The notes below the pieces were generated by a model. That model saw only the letters and a list, made by a program, of their open reading frames with translations. It was not told the DNA's origin and did not search any database. Source: Gordonia zhenghanii (GTDB lineage: Bacteria > Actinomycetota > Actinomycetes > Mycobacteriales > Mycobacteriaceae). From it: DNA of 64,000 bases. The stretch spans positions 1 to 64,000 of the forward strand of contig NZ_JAKKOQ010000016.1 of assembly GCF_021738965.1 (NCBI RefSeq), in the 5' to 3' direction. Below, piece after piece: positions 47,478 to 57,019 of the stretch (within the stretch, counting starts at the first letter, position 1; each line of letters starts with the position of its first letter). The position numbers and the translations under genes are program-made.

Positions 47478-48686
47478 TCAGAGACGCTCGATGATGGTCG
47501 CGACGCCCATGCCGCCGCCGATGCACAGGGTGACCAGGCCGTAACGGCCGCCGACGCGCTCGAGTTCGTCGAGGGTGCTGCCCAGGATCATCGCGCCGGT
47601 GGCGCCGAGGGGGTGACCCAGTGCGATCGCGCCACCGTTGATGTTGACCTTCTCGTGGGGGACCTTGAGGTCCTTCATCCACTTCATGACGACCGACGCG
47701 AACGCCTCGTTGAGCTCGAAGACGTCGATGTCGTCGACCGTCAGACCCGCACGCTTGAGTGCGAGCTCGGTGGCCGGGGTCGGGCCGGTCAGCATGATCG
47801 ACGGCTCCGAGCCGACCTCGCCGTAGGAGACGACGCGGGCGCGCGGGGTCAGACCGTTGCGCTTGCCTGCCTCTTCGCTGCCGACCAGGACCAGGCCCGA
47901 GCCGTCGACGATGCCGGAGCTGTTGCCGCCGGTGTGGACGTGGTTGACCTTCTCCACGCTCGGATACTTCTGGCGGATGACGTCGTCGAAGCCCGCCATG
48001 TCGGCCAAGCCCTGGAATGCAGGCTTGAGCTTGCCGAGGCTCTCCGCGGTGGTGCCGGGACGACGGTGCTCATCGTTGTCGAGCAGGACGACGCCGTTGA
48101 TGTCCTTGACGGGGATGATCGACTTGGCGAACCGACCCTCGTCCCACGCCTGCGCGGCGCGACGCTGAGACTCGGCGGCGTAGGCGTCGACGTCGTCACG
48201 CGAGAAGCCCTCGATCGTGGCGATCGTGTCGGCGCCGATGCCCTGCGGGTTGATGTAGTGGTCGTACGCGGTGGCCGGGTCGGTGAACAGCGCACCGCCG
48301 TCGCTGCCCATCGGGACGCGCGACATCGATTCGACGCCGCCGGCGAGGACCAGGTCGTCGTACTCGGACTTGACCTTCGCGGCAGCGAGGTTCACAGCTT
48401 CCAGGCCCGACGAGCAGAAGCGGTTGATCTGCGTGCCGGGGACGGTCTCACCGAGACCCGAGGTGATGGCCGCGGTACGTGCGATGACCGCACCCTGCTC
48501 GCCGACGGGCGACACGACGCCGAGGATGAGGTCGTTGATCTGCTTCGGGTCGAGGTCGCCGTGACGAGCGAGCAGCTCGTCGATCAGGCCCGAGACGAGA
48601 TCGATCGGCTTGACGCTGTGCAGCGAGCCTCCACGCTGCTTGCCACGGGGCGTACGCACAGCCTCGTAGATGAATGCATCGGACAC
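47478..48686 (-). CDS. fadA: Acetyl-CoA acyltransferase (thiolase)
   Basis: A 402-aa thiolase beginning [19 protein letters not shown]. The nucleophilic Cys lies in [11 protein letters not shown]; the second active-site elements are [29 protein letters not shown] and the C-terminal CIGGGMG with the general-acid Cys. It releases acetyl-CoA in the last beta-oxidation step and pairs with FadB. GTG 48686 is preferred over a start at 48701 because AAAGGA lies 7 bp upstream of it. A double-TetR regulator is divergent, 127 bp away, and is the likely controller. Confidence 0.95.
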   Translation of the reverse strand: MSDAFIYEAVRTPRGKQRGGSLHSVKPIDLVSGLIDELLARHGDLDPKQINDLILGVVSPVGEQGAVIARTAAITSGLGETVPGTQINRFCSSGLEAVNLAAAKVKSEYDDLVLAGGVESMSRVPMGSDGGALFTDPATAYDHYINPQGIGADTIATIEGFSRDDVDAYAAESQRRAAQAWDEGRFAKSIIPVKDINGVVLLDNDEHRRPGTTAESLGKLKPAFQGLADMAGFDDVIRQKYPSVEKVNHVHTGGNSSGIVDGSGLVLVGSEEAGKRNGLTPRARVVSYGEVGSEPSIMLTGPTPATELALKRAGLTVDDIDVFELNEAFASVVMKWMKDLKVPHEKVNINGGAIALGHPLGATGAMILGSTLDELERVGGRYGLVTLCIGGGMGVATIIERL

Positions 48687-48813
48687 AGGTGTTCCTTTCA
48701 CACGAACCGATTGTGGTTACGGAACCTAGGCTAACGCTTCATAACTTATTTGGCTATACCGGGTGGTCATCCTGGCTCGACAATTCATCACAATGAGCTA
48801 AGGTCGGTTCACA

Positions 48814-49986
48814 ATGACGGCCTCGAAGCGGTCCGGGACTCCGCGCCCGGCCAACCGGAAACGGCAGCTGATCGACCACAGCGCTCAGCTGTTCCTTCGG
48901 CATGGGTACCCCCAAGTGTCCATGGCCGACATCGCTCGCGCAGCCGGTGTCACCGCCCCTTCGCTGTACCGTCATTTCGCGGACAAGCAGTCGTTGCTCT
49001 ACGCCGCCGTCCTCACCGGTGTCGACGATCTACAGGACTGCACCGACGCCTCGTTGACGGCGGCCGACGGAGATCCCCACGCGTTCCTTGCTGCGATGTG
49101 CGGGTCGATGGCGCGGCGTCAGAACGCGTCGACTCTCTGGCGGTGGACGGGCACTTACCTGACTCCGGAGCAGAATCGCGAGGTGGTGCACGGCACTCGC
49201 CGCGTGTTGAGTCAGTGGGCCGAGTTGTTGTTCGTCGACCGCAGTCTGGCCGACTGGGAGCAGAGGCAACTGGTGTGGACGCTGCTGAGCGTCGTCGGCA
49301 GCCTGTCGGTTCACCGCGCGAGGCTCTCCTCGGCACGGTCGGTCCCCGAACTGACGGCGGCGAGCGAGCGACTCGTCGCCTTGACCCCGTCGTCGGCCCC
49401 ACCGCTCCGCGTGCCACCGCATGTGGGTCTCCCCGACGACGACCGGCGGACCGAGATCCTCGACGCCGCGGCACGGCTGTTCGCCGAACGCGGCTACGGT
49501 CCGGTCACCATGGTCGAGATCGGCGCAGCCGTCGGTATCACCGGCCCCAGCGTGTACAAGCACTTCGCATCCAAGGCCGCGCTCCTCATCGAGATCGGCC
49601 GACGCAGCGGCGCCCGCCTGGAGGTCGGCGTCGTGACGGCGTACGCGGCGGGGTCCGGCGACGCCGACGTCCTGGCGCTGCTGGTCGACTCGTATGTCTC
49701 CACGATCACCTCGATTCCCGACCTGTCGGTCTCGTTCAACAATGCGTCGGCGCTGGCAGGCGACCCGGGGGCCCGTGAACTCGTCGACGTCCAGCGTCGA
49801 TACGTGTCGCGATGGACAACTCTGATGACCGCGCTGTACGAGATCGACGACGCCCAAGCCGCGATCGCGGTTCACGCCGCGCTGTCGATCGTCAACGACG
49901 CGGTCCGTGTGCGGCGAGGCACCGAGCGCAGCGACTTCCCCGCACAGATGGCGTATTTGATGCGGGGAGTGCTCGGGCTCACCTGA
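48814..49986 (+). CDS. Regulator with two tandem TetR domains
   Basis: A 390-aa protein made of two complete TetR-like halves. The first helix-turn-helix is VSMADIARAAGVTAPSLYRH (residues 35-55) and the second VTMVEIGAAVGITGPSVYKH (residues 230-252), each followed by its own ligand-type helical domain. A single chain could therefore act as a pseudo-dimer. It is divergent from fadA, and acyl-CoA-responsive TetR proteins commonly control beta-oxidation, so fadBA is the likely target; no clean palindrome stands out in the 127-bp gap. AAGGTCGG precedes ATG 48814. Confidence 0.85.
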   Translation: MTASKRSGTPRPANRKRQLIDHSAQLFLRHGYPQVSMADIARAAGVTAPSLYRHFADKQSLLYAAVLTGVDDLQDCTDASLTAADGDPHAFLAAMCGSMARRQNASTLWRWTGTYLTPEQNREVVHGTRRVLSQWAELLFVDRSLADWEQRQLVWTLLSVVGSLSVHRARLSSARSVPELTAASERLVALTPSSAPPLRVPPHVGLPDDDRRTEILDAAARLFAERGYGPVTMVEIGAAVGITGPSVYKHFASKAALLIEIGRRSGARLEVGVVTAYAAGSGDADVLALLVDSYVSTITSIPDLSVSFNNASALAGDPGARELVDVQRRYVSRWTTLMTALYEIDDAQAAIAVHAALSIVNDAVRVRRGTERSDFPAQMAYLMRGVLGLT

Positions 49987-50110
49987 CGGCCACGACACTC
50001 GGCGCACACTCCCCTCTTCTTTGGCAGCCGCGACGACCTCGTCCCGACAGCCACACCGACGGCACGGGACAATCCTCCGCGCATGTGATTCGCCTACTCG
50101 TTGTCACCGA

Positions 50111-50902
50111 TCACGGCACGGTGAACTGTCCTCCGTTCGACAGGAGGATCGCACCGACGACGTTGGCCGCCGCGGGCGACGCGAGATAGAGAATGTTGTC
50201 CGCGAGCTCGTCGGCGGTCGCGTACCCGCGGGCGGGCCCCGCAGCCATCGCCTCACGTAGATGTGCAGGCGTCCGCGCCGCCATACCGGTGTCGACCGGA
50301 CCCGGCGCAACCGTGTTCACGCGGATCCCGAACGGCAGGAGTTCCTTGGCCGCAGCCTGGCTCATCGCGTGGACTCCGGCCTTCGATGCCGCGTAGTGCG
50401 GGTACCCGGACAACGTGTCGAGCGCCGACGACGAGCCGACGGTCACGATTGACCCGCCACCGCCCTTCCGCATCAGCCGGGCGGCCTCGCGAAGCACGTA
50501 GAAGGTGCCGTCGAGATTGATCGACATAACTCGACGCCACGCGTCGTCGGTCAGCCGCGACAGCACGTCGAGCTTCTCACCGGATTCGCGTGCCTCGTAT
50601 ATCCACTGCTTGCTGACCGGATCGTCGACGCCCGCAGCGTGCACGACGACGTCGACCCGGCCGCTGTCCGCGGCGACTCTCTCGAACGCCTCGCGAACCT
50701 GGTCGGCATTGGAGACGTCCATCGCCAGCGGCTGCGCGCAGTCGATCTCGGCGGTCACCTTCGTCACCGCGTCGGTGTTGACGTCGACGGCGTACACCTT
50801 CTCCGCGCCCCGCGCGGCGAGCGCACGACACACCGCAGCGCCCATGCCGGATCCCGCACCTGTCACGAAGGCCACGGCGCCTTCGAAGTCCTTCTCAGCC
50901 AT
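50111..50902 (-). CDS. SDR-family oxidoreductase 1
   Basis: A 263-aa classical short-chain dehydrogenase. FVTGAGSGMGAAVCRAL is the cofactor-binding TGxxxGxG, VVVHAAGVDD the NNAG-equivalent, and GSSSALDTLSGYPHYAASKAG carries the Ser-Tyr-x3-Lys catalytic set; APGPVDTGM follows. The Asp after the second strand (AVDVNTDAV) points to NAD. ATG 50902 has GAGGAG upstream. It is the third gene of an operon with SBP 1 and SDR 2. The substrate is probably a hydroxy-acyl or alcohol intermediate, but this is only inferred from context. Confidence 0.9.
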   Translation of the reverse strand: MAEKDFEGAVAFVTGAGSGMGAAVCRALAARGAEKVYAVDVNTDAVTKVTAEIDCAQPLAMDVSNADQVREAFERVAADSGRVDVVVHAAGVDDPVSKQWIYEARESGEKLDVLSRLTDDAWRRVMSINLDGTFYVLREAARLMRKGGGGSIVTVGSSSALDTLSGYPHYAASKAGVHAMSQAAAKELLPFGIRVNTVAPGPVDTGMAARTPAHLREAMAAGPARGYATADELADNILYLASPAAANVVGAILLSNGGQFTVP

Positions 50903-50954
50903 TACTCACTCCTCGATCACTCGTCGTCACGAAGTCATGCGTCCATCGCACGAT

Positions 50955-52034
50955 TCAGCGCCCGCTCGTGAACAGCTGTTCGAGCTCGTTGCGGTACTTC
51001 TGTCCGTCTGCACCGACGGTGACGTCCAGGTTCTGATCACCGATCCCCTGTGCGTTCTCGATGGAACCTTCGATGTCGGGCAGTGCCGCCGCGTAGCCGA
51101 CCGAGGTCGTCGCCTGGCCTTCCGGTGTCACCATGAAGTCGGCCAGAACCTGAGCGGCATTCGGGTTCGGGGACGATCCGAGGGCCATCCCGTTCCACTT
51201 CGCGCCCCAGACGTGCTCGCCTGCGGTCCACTCCACGGGAGCGCCCGCCTCCTTCGAGGGCAGCATGGGGTCGGTCATCAGTCCGGCGCTGATCTCACCC
51301 GAGGCGACCGCCTGCCCGAGCGGCTGGCTGCTGGGGTAAATCCGCGGCTTCTGCGCTGCGATCTTCTTCAGGAAGTCCCGACCGCCGTAGTACTTCTCGA
51401 GGTGCGCGTAGTAATCGAGGTAAGTCGTGGAGGTCCCCGGGCTGACGATGCCGATCTTGCCCTTCAACGCTGGATCAAGGAGGTCCTGCGGCTTCTTCAC
51501 GCCTTGCGGAATGGCCTGAGTGTTCCATCCGAGGCCGAGCACCACGGCACCTTCGAGGAAGAAGCGGTCGTCGACGACCGTGGTCGCACGGTTGTACGCC
51601 GGCTCGTCGAACGCAGGGCCGACCAGCTTGACCGCAGCATCGTTGTCGGAATTCGCCTGAATCCACGAGACGTCGGTGGTCACGGCGACGTCGCCGATGC
51701 CCTTGCCCGACCGGACTTCGGCATCGATCTTGGAGAGGATGTCGGCGTCGACGCCACGTACCACCTGCATGTCGATCTGCGGGTATTTCGCCTCGAACGC
51801 CGCTTCCAGTGCGCCCAGGCGCGGCTCAGCCTGCGTGGAGTAGATCGTGACCTTTCCCTCCTTGTTGGCTGCGGCCACCACATCGGCCCAGGGTCCGTCC
51901 ACCGGGCCCGACGGCGAGGACCCCGCTCCGCACGCGGTCAGACCGAATGCGGCCACCGCCGACACCAGACCGACGACCAGCGCCACACGCCTCTTCTTCA
52001 CCGGCTTGGCTCCGGTCCGTGAATCAATACCCAT
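50955..52034 (-). CDS. ABC-type solute-binding lipoprotein 1 (orphan)
   Basis: A 359-aa extracytoplasmic binding protein of the family-1, iron/phosphonate-type fold. The signal AFGLTACGAGSS contains a lipobox. The mature sequence has EGKVTIYSTQAEPRLGALEAAF, IDMQVVRGVDADILSKIDAE, GDVAVTTDVSW and PNPNAAQVLADFMVT. It is clearly paralogous to SBP 2 at 61273-62313 (shared GWNTDA/GWNTQA, RIYPS and ALPDI blocks). No permease or ATPase gene lies in the operon or in the rest of the window, so it either serves a transporter elsewhere or has a sensing or storage role. It sits between two SDR genes. Confidence 0.88.
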   Translation of the reverse strand: MGIDSRTGAKPVKKRRVALVVGLVSAVAAFGLTACGAGSSPSGPVDGPWADVVAAANKEGKVTIYSTQAEPRLGALEAAFEAKYPQIDMQVVRGVDADILSKIDAEVRSGKGIGDVAVTTDVSWIQANSDNDAAVKLVGPAFDEPAYNRATTVVDDRFFLEGAVVLGLGWNTQAIPQGVKKPQDLLDPALKGKIGIVSPGTSTTYLDYYAHLEKYYGGRDFLKKIAAQKPRIYPSSQPLGQAVASGEISAGLMTDPMLPSKEAGAPVEWTAGEHVWGAKWNGMALGSSPNPNAAQVLADFMVTPEGQATTSVGYAAALPDIEGSIENAQGIGDQNLDVTVGADGQKYRNELEQLFTSGR

Positions 52035-52072
52035 CGGTTCGTCCTCTCGTTCTCGATCCGCGCGATGCGCGG

Positions 52073-52885
52073 TCAGTTGGTCTTCTTGGGGGTGGTGACT
52101 CCGGCCGCGGTGCCGCCGTCGACGAGCATGTCGATACCGGTCACGTAGCCGCTACGGTCACTCACCAGGAATGCGATGATGTCGGCCACCTCGTCGGGCG
52201 CCGCCCGACGCTGCAGCGGGATGCTCCGCACGTACGCGTCGTAGTCGTCGTTCGAGAAGCCCTGCCCATCGGTGATGCCCGTCATGATGCTTCCCGGGCA
52301 CACCGCGTTGACGCGGATCCGGCGTGCCGCGAGCTCGATCGCCGCGACCTTCGTCAAGGCGCGGACACCGGACTTCGACGCGCCGTACGCACCGAGTCCG
52401 TCGGTCGCCAGCATCCCGCGTAGCGACGCTATGTTCACCACGGCACCACCGTCGACCATGTGTCGGCCTGCGGCGCGCACGCCGAGAAATGTGCCGACGA
52501 GATTCAGGTCCAGCATTCGCTGGAAATCCGCCAGCGACGTCTCCTGAAGAGTGGCCTTCATGGCCGCGCCGGCCGAATTAACCAGGACGCCCATCCGGTT
52601 GCCATCAGCCGCCATTCGCTCCGTGACCTCGTCCCACCCACGCTCGCTACGGACATCCAGGCGCATGAAGCGGTCGCCCGCACCGATGCGGGCAGCCGTC
52701 GTCCGGCCCAACTCCTCGTCGATGTCCGTCGGGTAGACGACGGCACCCCGCTCTGCCAGAGCGTGCGCCGTTGCAGCGCCGATACCCTGAGCCGCACCGG
52801 TGACCAGTGCGGCGACGCCGTCTAGGCGCTCGTTCTCGAAGCGCAGCTCCGGTCCGCTGCGATCCACAGCCACTTCTGACATCAT
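52073..52885 (-). CDS. SDR-family oxidoreductase 2
   Basis: A 270-aa short-chain dehydrogenase with LVTGAAQGIGAATAHAL, VLVNSAGAAM, NIASLRGMLATDGLGAYGASKSG (catalytic Ser, Tyr, Lys) and NAVCPGSIMTGI. Asp in PTDIDEE after the second strand suggests NAD. ATG 52885 is supported by GGGAGC 6 bp upstream; the longer frame to 52963 is less likely. First gene of the SDR 2-SBP 1-SDR 1 operon. A perfect palindrome (52987-52998) lies 100 bp upstream of the start and is a candidate operator. Confidence 0.9.
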   Translation of the reverse strand: MMSEVAVDRSGPELRFENERLDGVAALVTGAAQGIGAATAHALAERGAVVYPTDIDEELGRTTAARIGAGDRFMRLDVRSERGWDEVTERMAADGNRMGVLVNSAGAAMKATLQETSLADFQRMLDLNLVGTFLGVRAAGRHMVDGGAVVNIASLRGMLATDGLGAYGASKSGVRALTKVAAIELAARRIRVNAVCPGSIMTGITDGQGFSNDDYDAYVRSIPLQRRAAPDEVADIIAFLVSDRSGYVTGIDMLVDGGTAAGVTTPKKTN

Positions 52886-52986
52886 TCGCCAGCTCCCGTC
52901 GAGCGGGGAAGAACAGCGGGCCGACTCTGTCGAGACCAGAGGATCAGCGCTGCTCACACACACTCGTCAATAGTGAATTGAATTAG

Positions 52987-52998
52987 GTTCACGTGAAC
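52987..52998. promoter_or_regulatory. Perfect palindrome upstream of the SDR 2 operon
   Basis: GTTCACGTGAAC is a 12-bp perfect palindrome in the AT-richer 186-bp gap between SDR 2 and the MFS gene. AGTGAATTGAATT (about 52971-52983) is next to it and resembles a motif in the 55707-55814 promoter. Both are candidate regulator sites for the operon. Confidence 0.4.
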
Positions 52999-53071
52999 TT
53001 TATAGCGCGTCCGATGTCGTGTCAATCACAGTTGAGGACCTCAGTGCCTTGCTCCACTGGCCGGGTCGGAC

Positions 53072-54664
53072 CTACCGCTCCAGGACCCTCACCACGGCGT
53101 CGCCTACCAGACAACGATCCATCGCTGCACGCAGTCGAGATTCCGGCTCGGTCAGCCGCTCGGCCCGTTGCGCAGCATAATCACGCAGACTTCCGTACTC
53201 CGAGATCTCGACGAACAGCAGCGGATCATCGTGGCCGCGCCACATCGCGCATCGGCGGGCACCCAGGCGCAGCCTCGACCGTCGCTGAGCCGGCCATTCC
53301 GCGAGGAACTCGTCGATGTCATCGCCCGCAACCCGGTACGTCGTCTCGACCAGAATCGTGCCGCGTCGTCGTATCGGCGGGGTCGACCCGACATCCGAGT
53401 CCTCATCCACTGCGTCGTGCGACCCGCCGGCGACCGTCGGCACCATCTCGTCCCCTCCACGCAGCCGAACCATGAGGGAGACGACCGCTGCGCCGAACAT
53501 CACCGCCGCACTGGCCATCACTGCGCTCTGCACTCCGACGGCATCGGCGAGCAGCCCCCAGGTCTGCGCGCCGACAGCCTGGACCGCCTGCACGACGATG
53601 ATCATGATGCCGAGGACCTGGCCGCGCACCCAGGCGGGAAGCGCATGGTGGGCAGCAACCATCCAGGTGCTCTGCACCGCGACCCACGCCGTACCGCCCA
53701 CCACCATGAACAGCGCCGCCACCATAGTGTTGACGCTCGTCGCCATGCCGACGAGCGCGACCGCGTACGCTGCGGCGCCGAATGAGACGAACTGATTCCA
53801 GGAGAGTCGGCGACGCAGCGGCATTAACGCGACCGTTCCGAGCACCGCACCCACACCGACCGCGCCCGACACCGCCCCGAACTCGAATGTGCTGGCATGG
53901 AGACGCTCGTCTGCGACGACGGGGAGCAGCGCCCACAAGGCGCTCGACGGAATACCGAACATCGCGACCAACACGAGGAGTCGCGACGTCCACGACGAGT
54001 AGCGGATGAACCGGAGCGCAGTGCCGACATGCCTGGTCCACAAATCCGGGGCCGCCGAACGCCCCGCATCGGATGGCACCCGTAACCAGGCCTGAACTGC
54101 GCACGCCGCGGCGATGACCGCGACGACCGTGAACATCGTGACCCCACCCCAGGCCGCGAGAACCGCACCGCCCAGAATGGGCCCGACGGCACGGGCCCCG
54201 TTGAACACCGCGCCGTCGACGGCCGGAACCACAGTCATCAGCCTGCGCTCGACCAGATTCGGCAGCAGCGCCTGCCAAACGACGCCAAGAACGGCCAGGG
54301 TGGAGCCTGCGACCAGGACCGAGGCCATGATCGGGGCGAGTCCATCGAGCCCGACCGACACCAGGAACGCGGCGACAGCGGCGTCCGCGGCGAGGACCAC
54401 CGCGGCACCGGTGAGCAGGCGGCGGTGGCCCGCGACGTCGGCCACCGCCCCGATGGGCAGTCCGAGTAGGAAGAACGGAAGGCTGACCGCCACTTGCACC
54501 GACGCGACGACGGACGCCGAGTATCCGCCGCGGGTGAGGATCCACTGCGCGGCGAGGACGACCATCCAGACGCCGACCGATACGCCCAGCTCGACCGGGA
54601 GCATGGCGCGGAACCGCCGAACCTTCAGCGGATCGAGTAGGCCGACCCGGTCGACGACGGCCAC
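53072..54664 (-). CDS. MFS transporter with C-terminal monooxygenase-like domain (EntS/MFS_3 type)
   Basis: A 530-aa transporter with about twelve membrane helices (LPFFLLGLPIGAVADVAGHRR carries motif A), followed after residue 430 by a soluble tail (ETTYRVAGDDIDEFLAEWPA, CAMWRGHDDPLLFVEISEYG) with the look of an antibiotic-biosynthesis-monooxygenase/dimeric alpha-beta-barrel domain, as in many MFS_3 members. Such transporters export siderophores or hydrophobic metabolites. GTG 54664 lies 13 bp after the reductase stop, so they form one operon. Direction and substrate are not deducible. Confidence 0.88.
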   Translation of the reverse strand: MAVVDRVGLLDPLKVRRFRAMLPVELGVSVGVWMVVLAAQWILTRGGYSASVVASVQVAVSLPFFLLGLPIGAVADVAGHRRLLTGAAVVLAADAAVAAFLVSVGLDGLAPIMASVLVAGSTLAVLGVVWQALLPNLVERRLMTVVPAVDGAVFNGARAVGPILGGAVLAAWGGVTMFTVVAVIAAACAVQAWLRVPSDAGRSAAPDLWTRHVGTALRFIRYSSWTSRLLVLVAMFGIPSSALWALLPVVADERLHASTFEFGAVSGAVGVGAVLGTVALMPLRRRLSWNQFVSFGAAAYAVALVGMATSVNTMVAALFMVVGGTAWVAVQSTWMVAAHHALPAWVRGQVLGIMIIVVQAVQAVGAQTWGLLADAVGVQSAVMASAAVMFGAAVVSLMVRLRGGDEMVPTVAGGSHDAVDEDSDVGSTPPIRRRGTILVETTYRVAGDDIDEFLAEWPAQRRSRLRLGARRCAMWRGHDDPLLFVEISEYGSLRDYAAQRAERLTEPESRLRAAMDRCLVGDAVVRVLER

Positions 54665-54677
54665 GGGCGACGCGCGA

Positions 54678-55706
54678 TCAGACGAGCCGGCACAGCGTCT
54701 TTCCTCCGTGTCGGCCGTGGAGCATGTCGACCATCGCTTGTGGGGCCTGCTCGAGCCCGTCGAAGACGGTCTCGGCGAATGTCATGCGCCCGGCCTCCAG
54801 GTGCGATCCGACCTCCTCGCGCATCGCCGGCGCGAGGTGATTGAACGACCCCGCCCGAAACCCCTCGATGCGGATCCCCTTGGACACGAGCTGGAAGAGA
54901 TTCTGCGGTCCGGACGGCGACTGCGCGGCGTCGTAGTCGGCGATCGCACCGCACATCGCGATTCGCCCGCCCGGGCGCATCGCGTCGATCGCTGCAACGA
55001 GGTGCTCGGCCCCGACGGAGTCGAAGTACTTGTCGATCCCCGTTGGCGCGGCGGCCGCCAGCGAATCGGCAACGGGACCGTTCCGGTAATTGAATGCGGC
55101 GTCCAAGCCGAAATCGTCGAGCAGATGCGCAACCTTCGCGTCGGATCCGGCCGAGCCGATCACCGTGCACCCTCGCAGGCTCGCCAGTTGTGCCGCGATG
55201 CTTCCGACCGCTCCGGCGGCCGCAGACACCCACACCACATCACCCGGCTGGATCTCAAGGATCGCGGACAGGCCTGCATACGCGGTGAGTCCGGAACTGC
55301 CCAGCGGGCCGAGGTTCCATTCGATCGGATAGTCGCTCGACTCCACGGCGCTCAGCTCGCCGTAGCCTCCGATACTGCTTCCGGGTCGAACAACGGCGAA
55401 GTCTCGCAATCCGTACATGTGGGACACAATCTGGCCTACGTGGAAGTCCGGCGACCGCGACTCCTCGACGGTACCCAGCGCAAGCCCAACGAGCGGCTCG
55501 CCGAGCCCGAACGGGGCCGAGTAGCCTCGCGGAGTCGACTCCGCGAGGCGGATGCGAACAGAAGGGTCGATCGACAGCCAGAGGTTGCGAACGAGAACAT
55601 CCCCGTCGGCGAGTGCTGGCAGCTTGGATTCGGTTACCTCGAAGTCACCGACAGCGAGCTCGCCAGACGGCCGCGAGCGCAGACATAGAGTGCGACCCAT
55701 CAACAT
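54678..55706 (-). CDS. NADP-dependent medium-chain reductase (CurA/leukotriene-B4 dehydrogenase type)
   Basis: A 342-aa zinc-free MDR enzyme. The N-terminal segment LWLSIDPSVRIRLAE matches the D-P-Y-M-R-x-R motif of CurA/PTGR reductases, and the cofactor motif is VSAAAGAVGSIAAQLASLRGC; GIDKYFDSVGAEHL and GRIAMCGAIADYD follow. These enzymes reduce alpha,beta-unsaturated ketones or 15-oxo compounds with NADPH. It starts near an AT-rich divergent promoter shared with the acyl-CoA dehydrogenase; ATG 55700 is an alternative start. MFS follows 13 bp downstream. Confidence 0.9.
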   Translation of the reverse strand: MLMGRTLCLRSRPSGELAVGDFEVTESKLPALADGDVLVRNLWLSIDPSVRIRLAESTPRGYSAPFGLGEPLVGLALGTVEESRSPDFHVGQIVSHMYGLRDFAVVRPGSSIGGYGELSAVESSDYPIEWNLGPLGSSGLTAYAGLSAILEIQPGDVVWVSAAAGAVGSIAAQLASLRGCTVIGSAGSDAKVAHLLDDFGLDAAFNYRNGPVADSLAAAAPTGIDKYFDSVGAEHLVAAIDAMRPGGRIAMCGAIADYDAAQSPSGPQNLFQLVSKGIRIEGFRAGSFNHLAPAMREEVGSHLEAGRMTFAETVFDGLEQAPQAMVDMLHGRHGGKTLCRLV

Positions 55707-55814
55707 AAAATCGAATCTACTTCATTTCAGTAGTTAACAAGGCGTACTTGACAGCAGAACCCGTCGGACACCAAAATGAACTCAATTCAGTAATCACGAA
55801 TACTTAGGATCCCC
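55707..55814. promoter_or_regulatory. Divergent promoter with candidate operators
   Basis: The 108-bp AT-rich gap serves both the reductase (-) and the acyl-CoA dehydrogenase (+). On the plus strand TTGACA (55748-55753) with CAAAAT (55772-55777) 18 bp on is a plausible sigma-70 promoter. Next to it lies TGAACTCAATTCA (TGAA-N5-TTCA). AGTTAAC (55732-55738) is the half-site of the TetR-proximal palindrome at 57020-57037, so that TetR may bind here too. Confidence 0.45.
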
Positions 55815-56939
55815 ATGCAGGCTCACGTCGATTCCCTGTACACCGTCGACAGTTCAATTCCGCTAATCGCGACGACGGAAGAGGACGACCTCCGCGATGC
55901 GGTGCGCAGTCTGCTAGCAGGCACCGAGATCGAGGACATCCGTCGCCTCTCCGAGACCCCGGCCGGATTCTCCGACGACACGTGGCGCGCCCTATGCACC
56001 GACCTCGCGGTGACGGCGATGTCCGTGCCGGAGTCCGACGGCGGCCTCGGCTATTCATACAGCTTTCTCTGCACGGTCCTGGAGGAGTGCGGCCGAGCGC
56101 TCCGACCCGAGCCCGTTCTGACCTCTGCCGCCATCGGCGTGCATGCACTGCGCCTCGGATCAGGTCCGAGTCTCAATGCCCTCACCGAGCGCGCGATCAG
56201 CGGCGACGCGGTCATCGCAGTGGCCGACATCGATTCCGTGCCGAGTATCACCGCGACGCCGTCCGGCGATTCGTGGCTGCTCACCGGCCGGACCGTGATC
56301 GTCGGCAGCACACGCGCCGACGCCGTCGTCGTCGTCGCATCGACGACGGACGGACCCGGGCTCTTCGCCGTCGACTCATCGTCGTGGACCTCTCGGGAAG
56401 CGCTCGAATCGATCGATCCGACGCGGCCGACGACCGCAGTCACCATGACCGATTCCGCGGCCGAGCTGGTCACCGATCCTGCGGCCACCGCCGCGGCGCT
56501 CCCCGAACTGCGCGATCGCATCCTGATCGGCGCGGCCGCGGAGAACGTCGGCATCGCCGCGCAGATGCTCGAGGACACGATCGCCTACACCACGACGCGT
56601 CGGCAATTCGACCGGCAGATCGCCTCGTTCCAGTCGATCAAGCACCGACTCGCCGACATGCTGCTCGCCGTCGAGCGCGCCCGCTCGGCGACGCGCTACG
56701 CCGAAGCACTGTTTGACGACTCCCCCGACCGAGCCAGCCTCGCGGCGGCGATCGCCGCCGCGGTCAGCATCGACTCTGCAATCGAGGTCACGACCGAGGC
56801 GATCCAGTTGCACGGCGGGATCGGTTTCACCTGGGAGCACAAAGGACACAACTATTACCGGCGTGCCCTCTCTAATGAGGCGACCTTCGGAGCCAGTGCA
56901 TCTCATCGTCAGCGTGTTGCCGCGCTCGTTAACGCGTGA
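55815..56939 (+). CDS. Acyl-CoA dehydrogenase (steroid-FadE-like half subunit)
   Basis: A 374-aa acyl-CoA dehydrogenase: LAVTAMSVPESDGGLG in the N-terminal domain, EECGRALRPEPVL, the beta domain around TVIVGSTRADAVVVVAS, TTTRRQFDRQIASFQSIKHRLAD at the start of the C-terminal helices and EAIQLHGGIGFTWEH near the end. The last motif and length resemble the FadE26-29 group, where two unlike subunits form the enzyme on steroid side-chain CoA esters; only one subunit is encoded here. It is followed by a TetR gene and shares a promoter gap with the reductase. Confidence 0.9.
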   Translation: MQAHVDSLYTVDSSIPLIATTEEDDLRDAVRSLLAGTEIEDIRRLSETPAGFSDDTWRALCTDLAVTAMSVPESDGGLGYSYSFLCTVLEECGRALRPEPVLTSAAIGVHALRLGSGPSLNALTERAISGDAVIAVADIDSVPSITATPSGDSWLLTGRTVIVGSTRADAVVVVASTTDGPGLFAVDSSSWTSREALESIDPTRPTTAVTMTDSAAELVTDPAATAAALPELRDRILIGAAAENVGIAAQMLEDTIAYTTTRRQFDRQIASFQSIKHRLADMLLAVERARSATRYAEALFDDSPDRASLAAAIAAAVSIDSAIEVTTEAIQLHGGIGFTWEHKGHNYYRRALSNEATFGASASHRQRVAALVNA

Positions 56940-57019
56940 TTATAGGAAGATCACACGGGTTACAGAACCGAACCCAGTTAGAATCGCTCGACATGGAGTC
57001 GACACAGATTATCTATTCC

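Noticed and set aside
45705-48734. A 1009-codon open frame on the plus strand
   Set aside because: It is entirely antisense to fadB and fadA, which have full domain evidence; the translation is Asp/Val/Arg/Leu-rich without domains, as expected for the shadow of high-GC genes.
48720-48760. An IdeR-like box before fadA (CCTAGGCTAAC)
   Set aside because: Only the central nine bases match; the left arm does not, and an iron link to fadBA has no other support.
49987-50110. A terminator or small gene between the double TetR and SDR 1
   Set aside because: The 124 bp hold no clear hairpin, no ORF with a ribosome site and no repeat unit.
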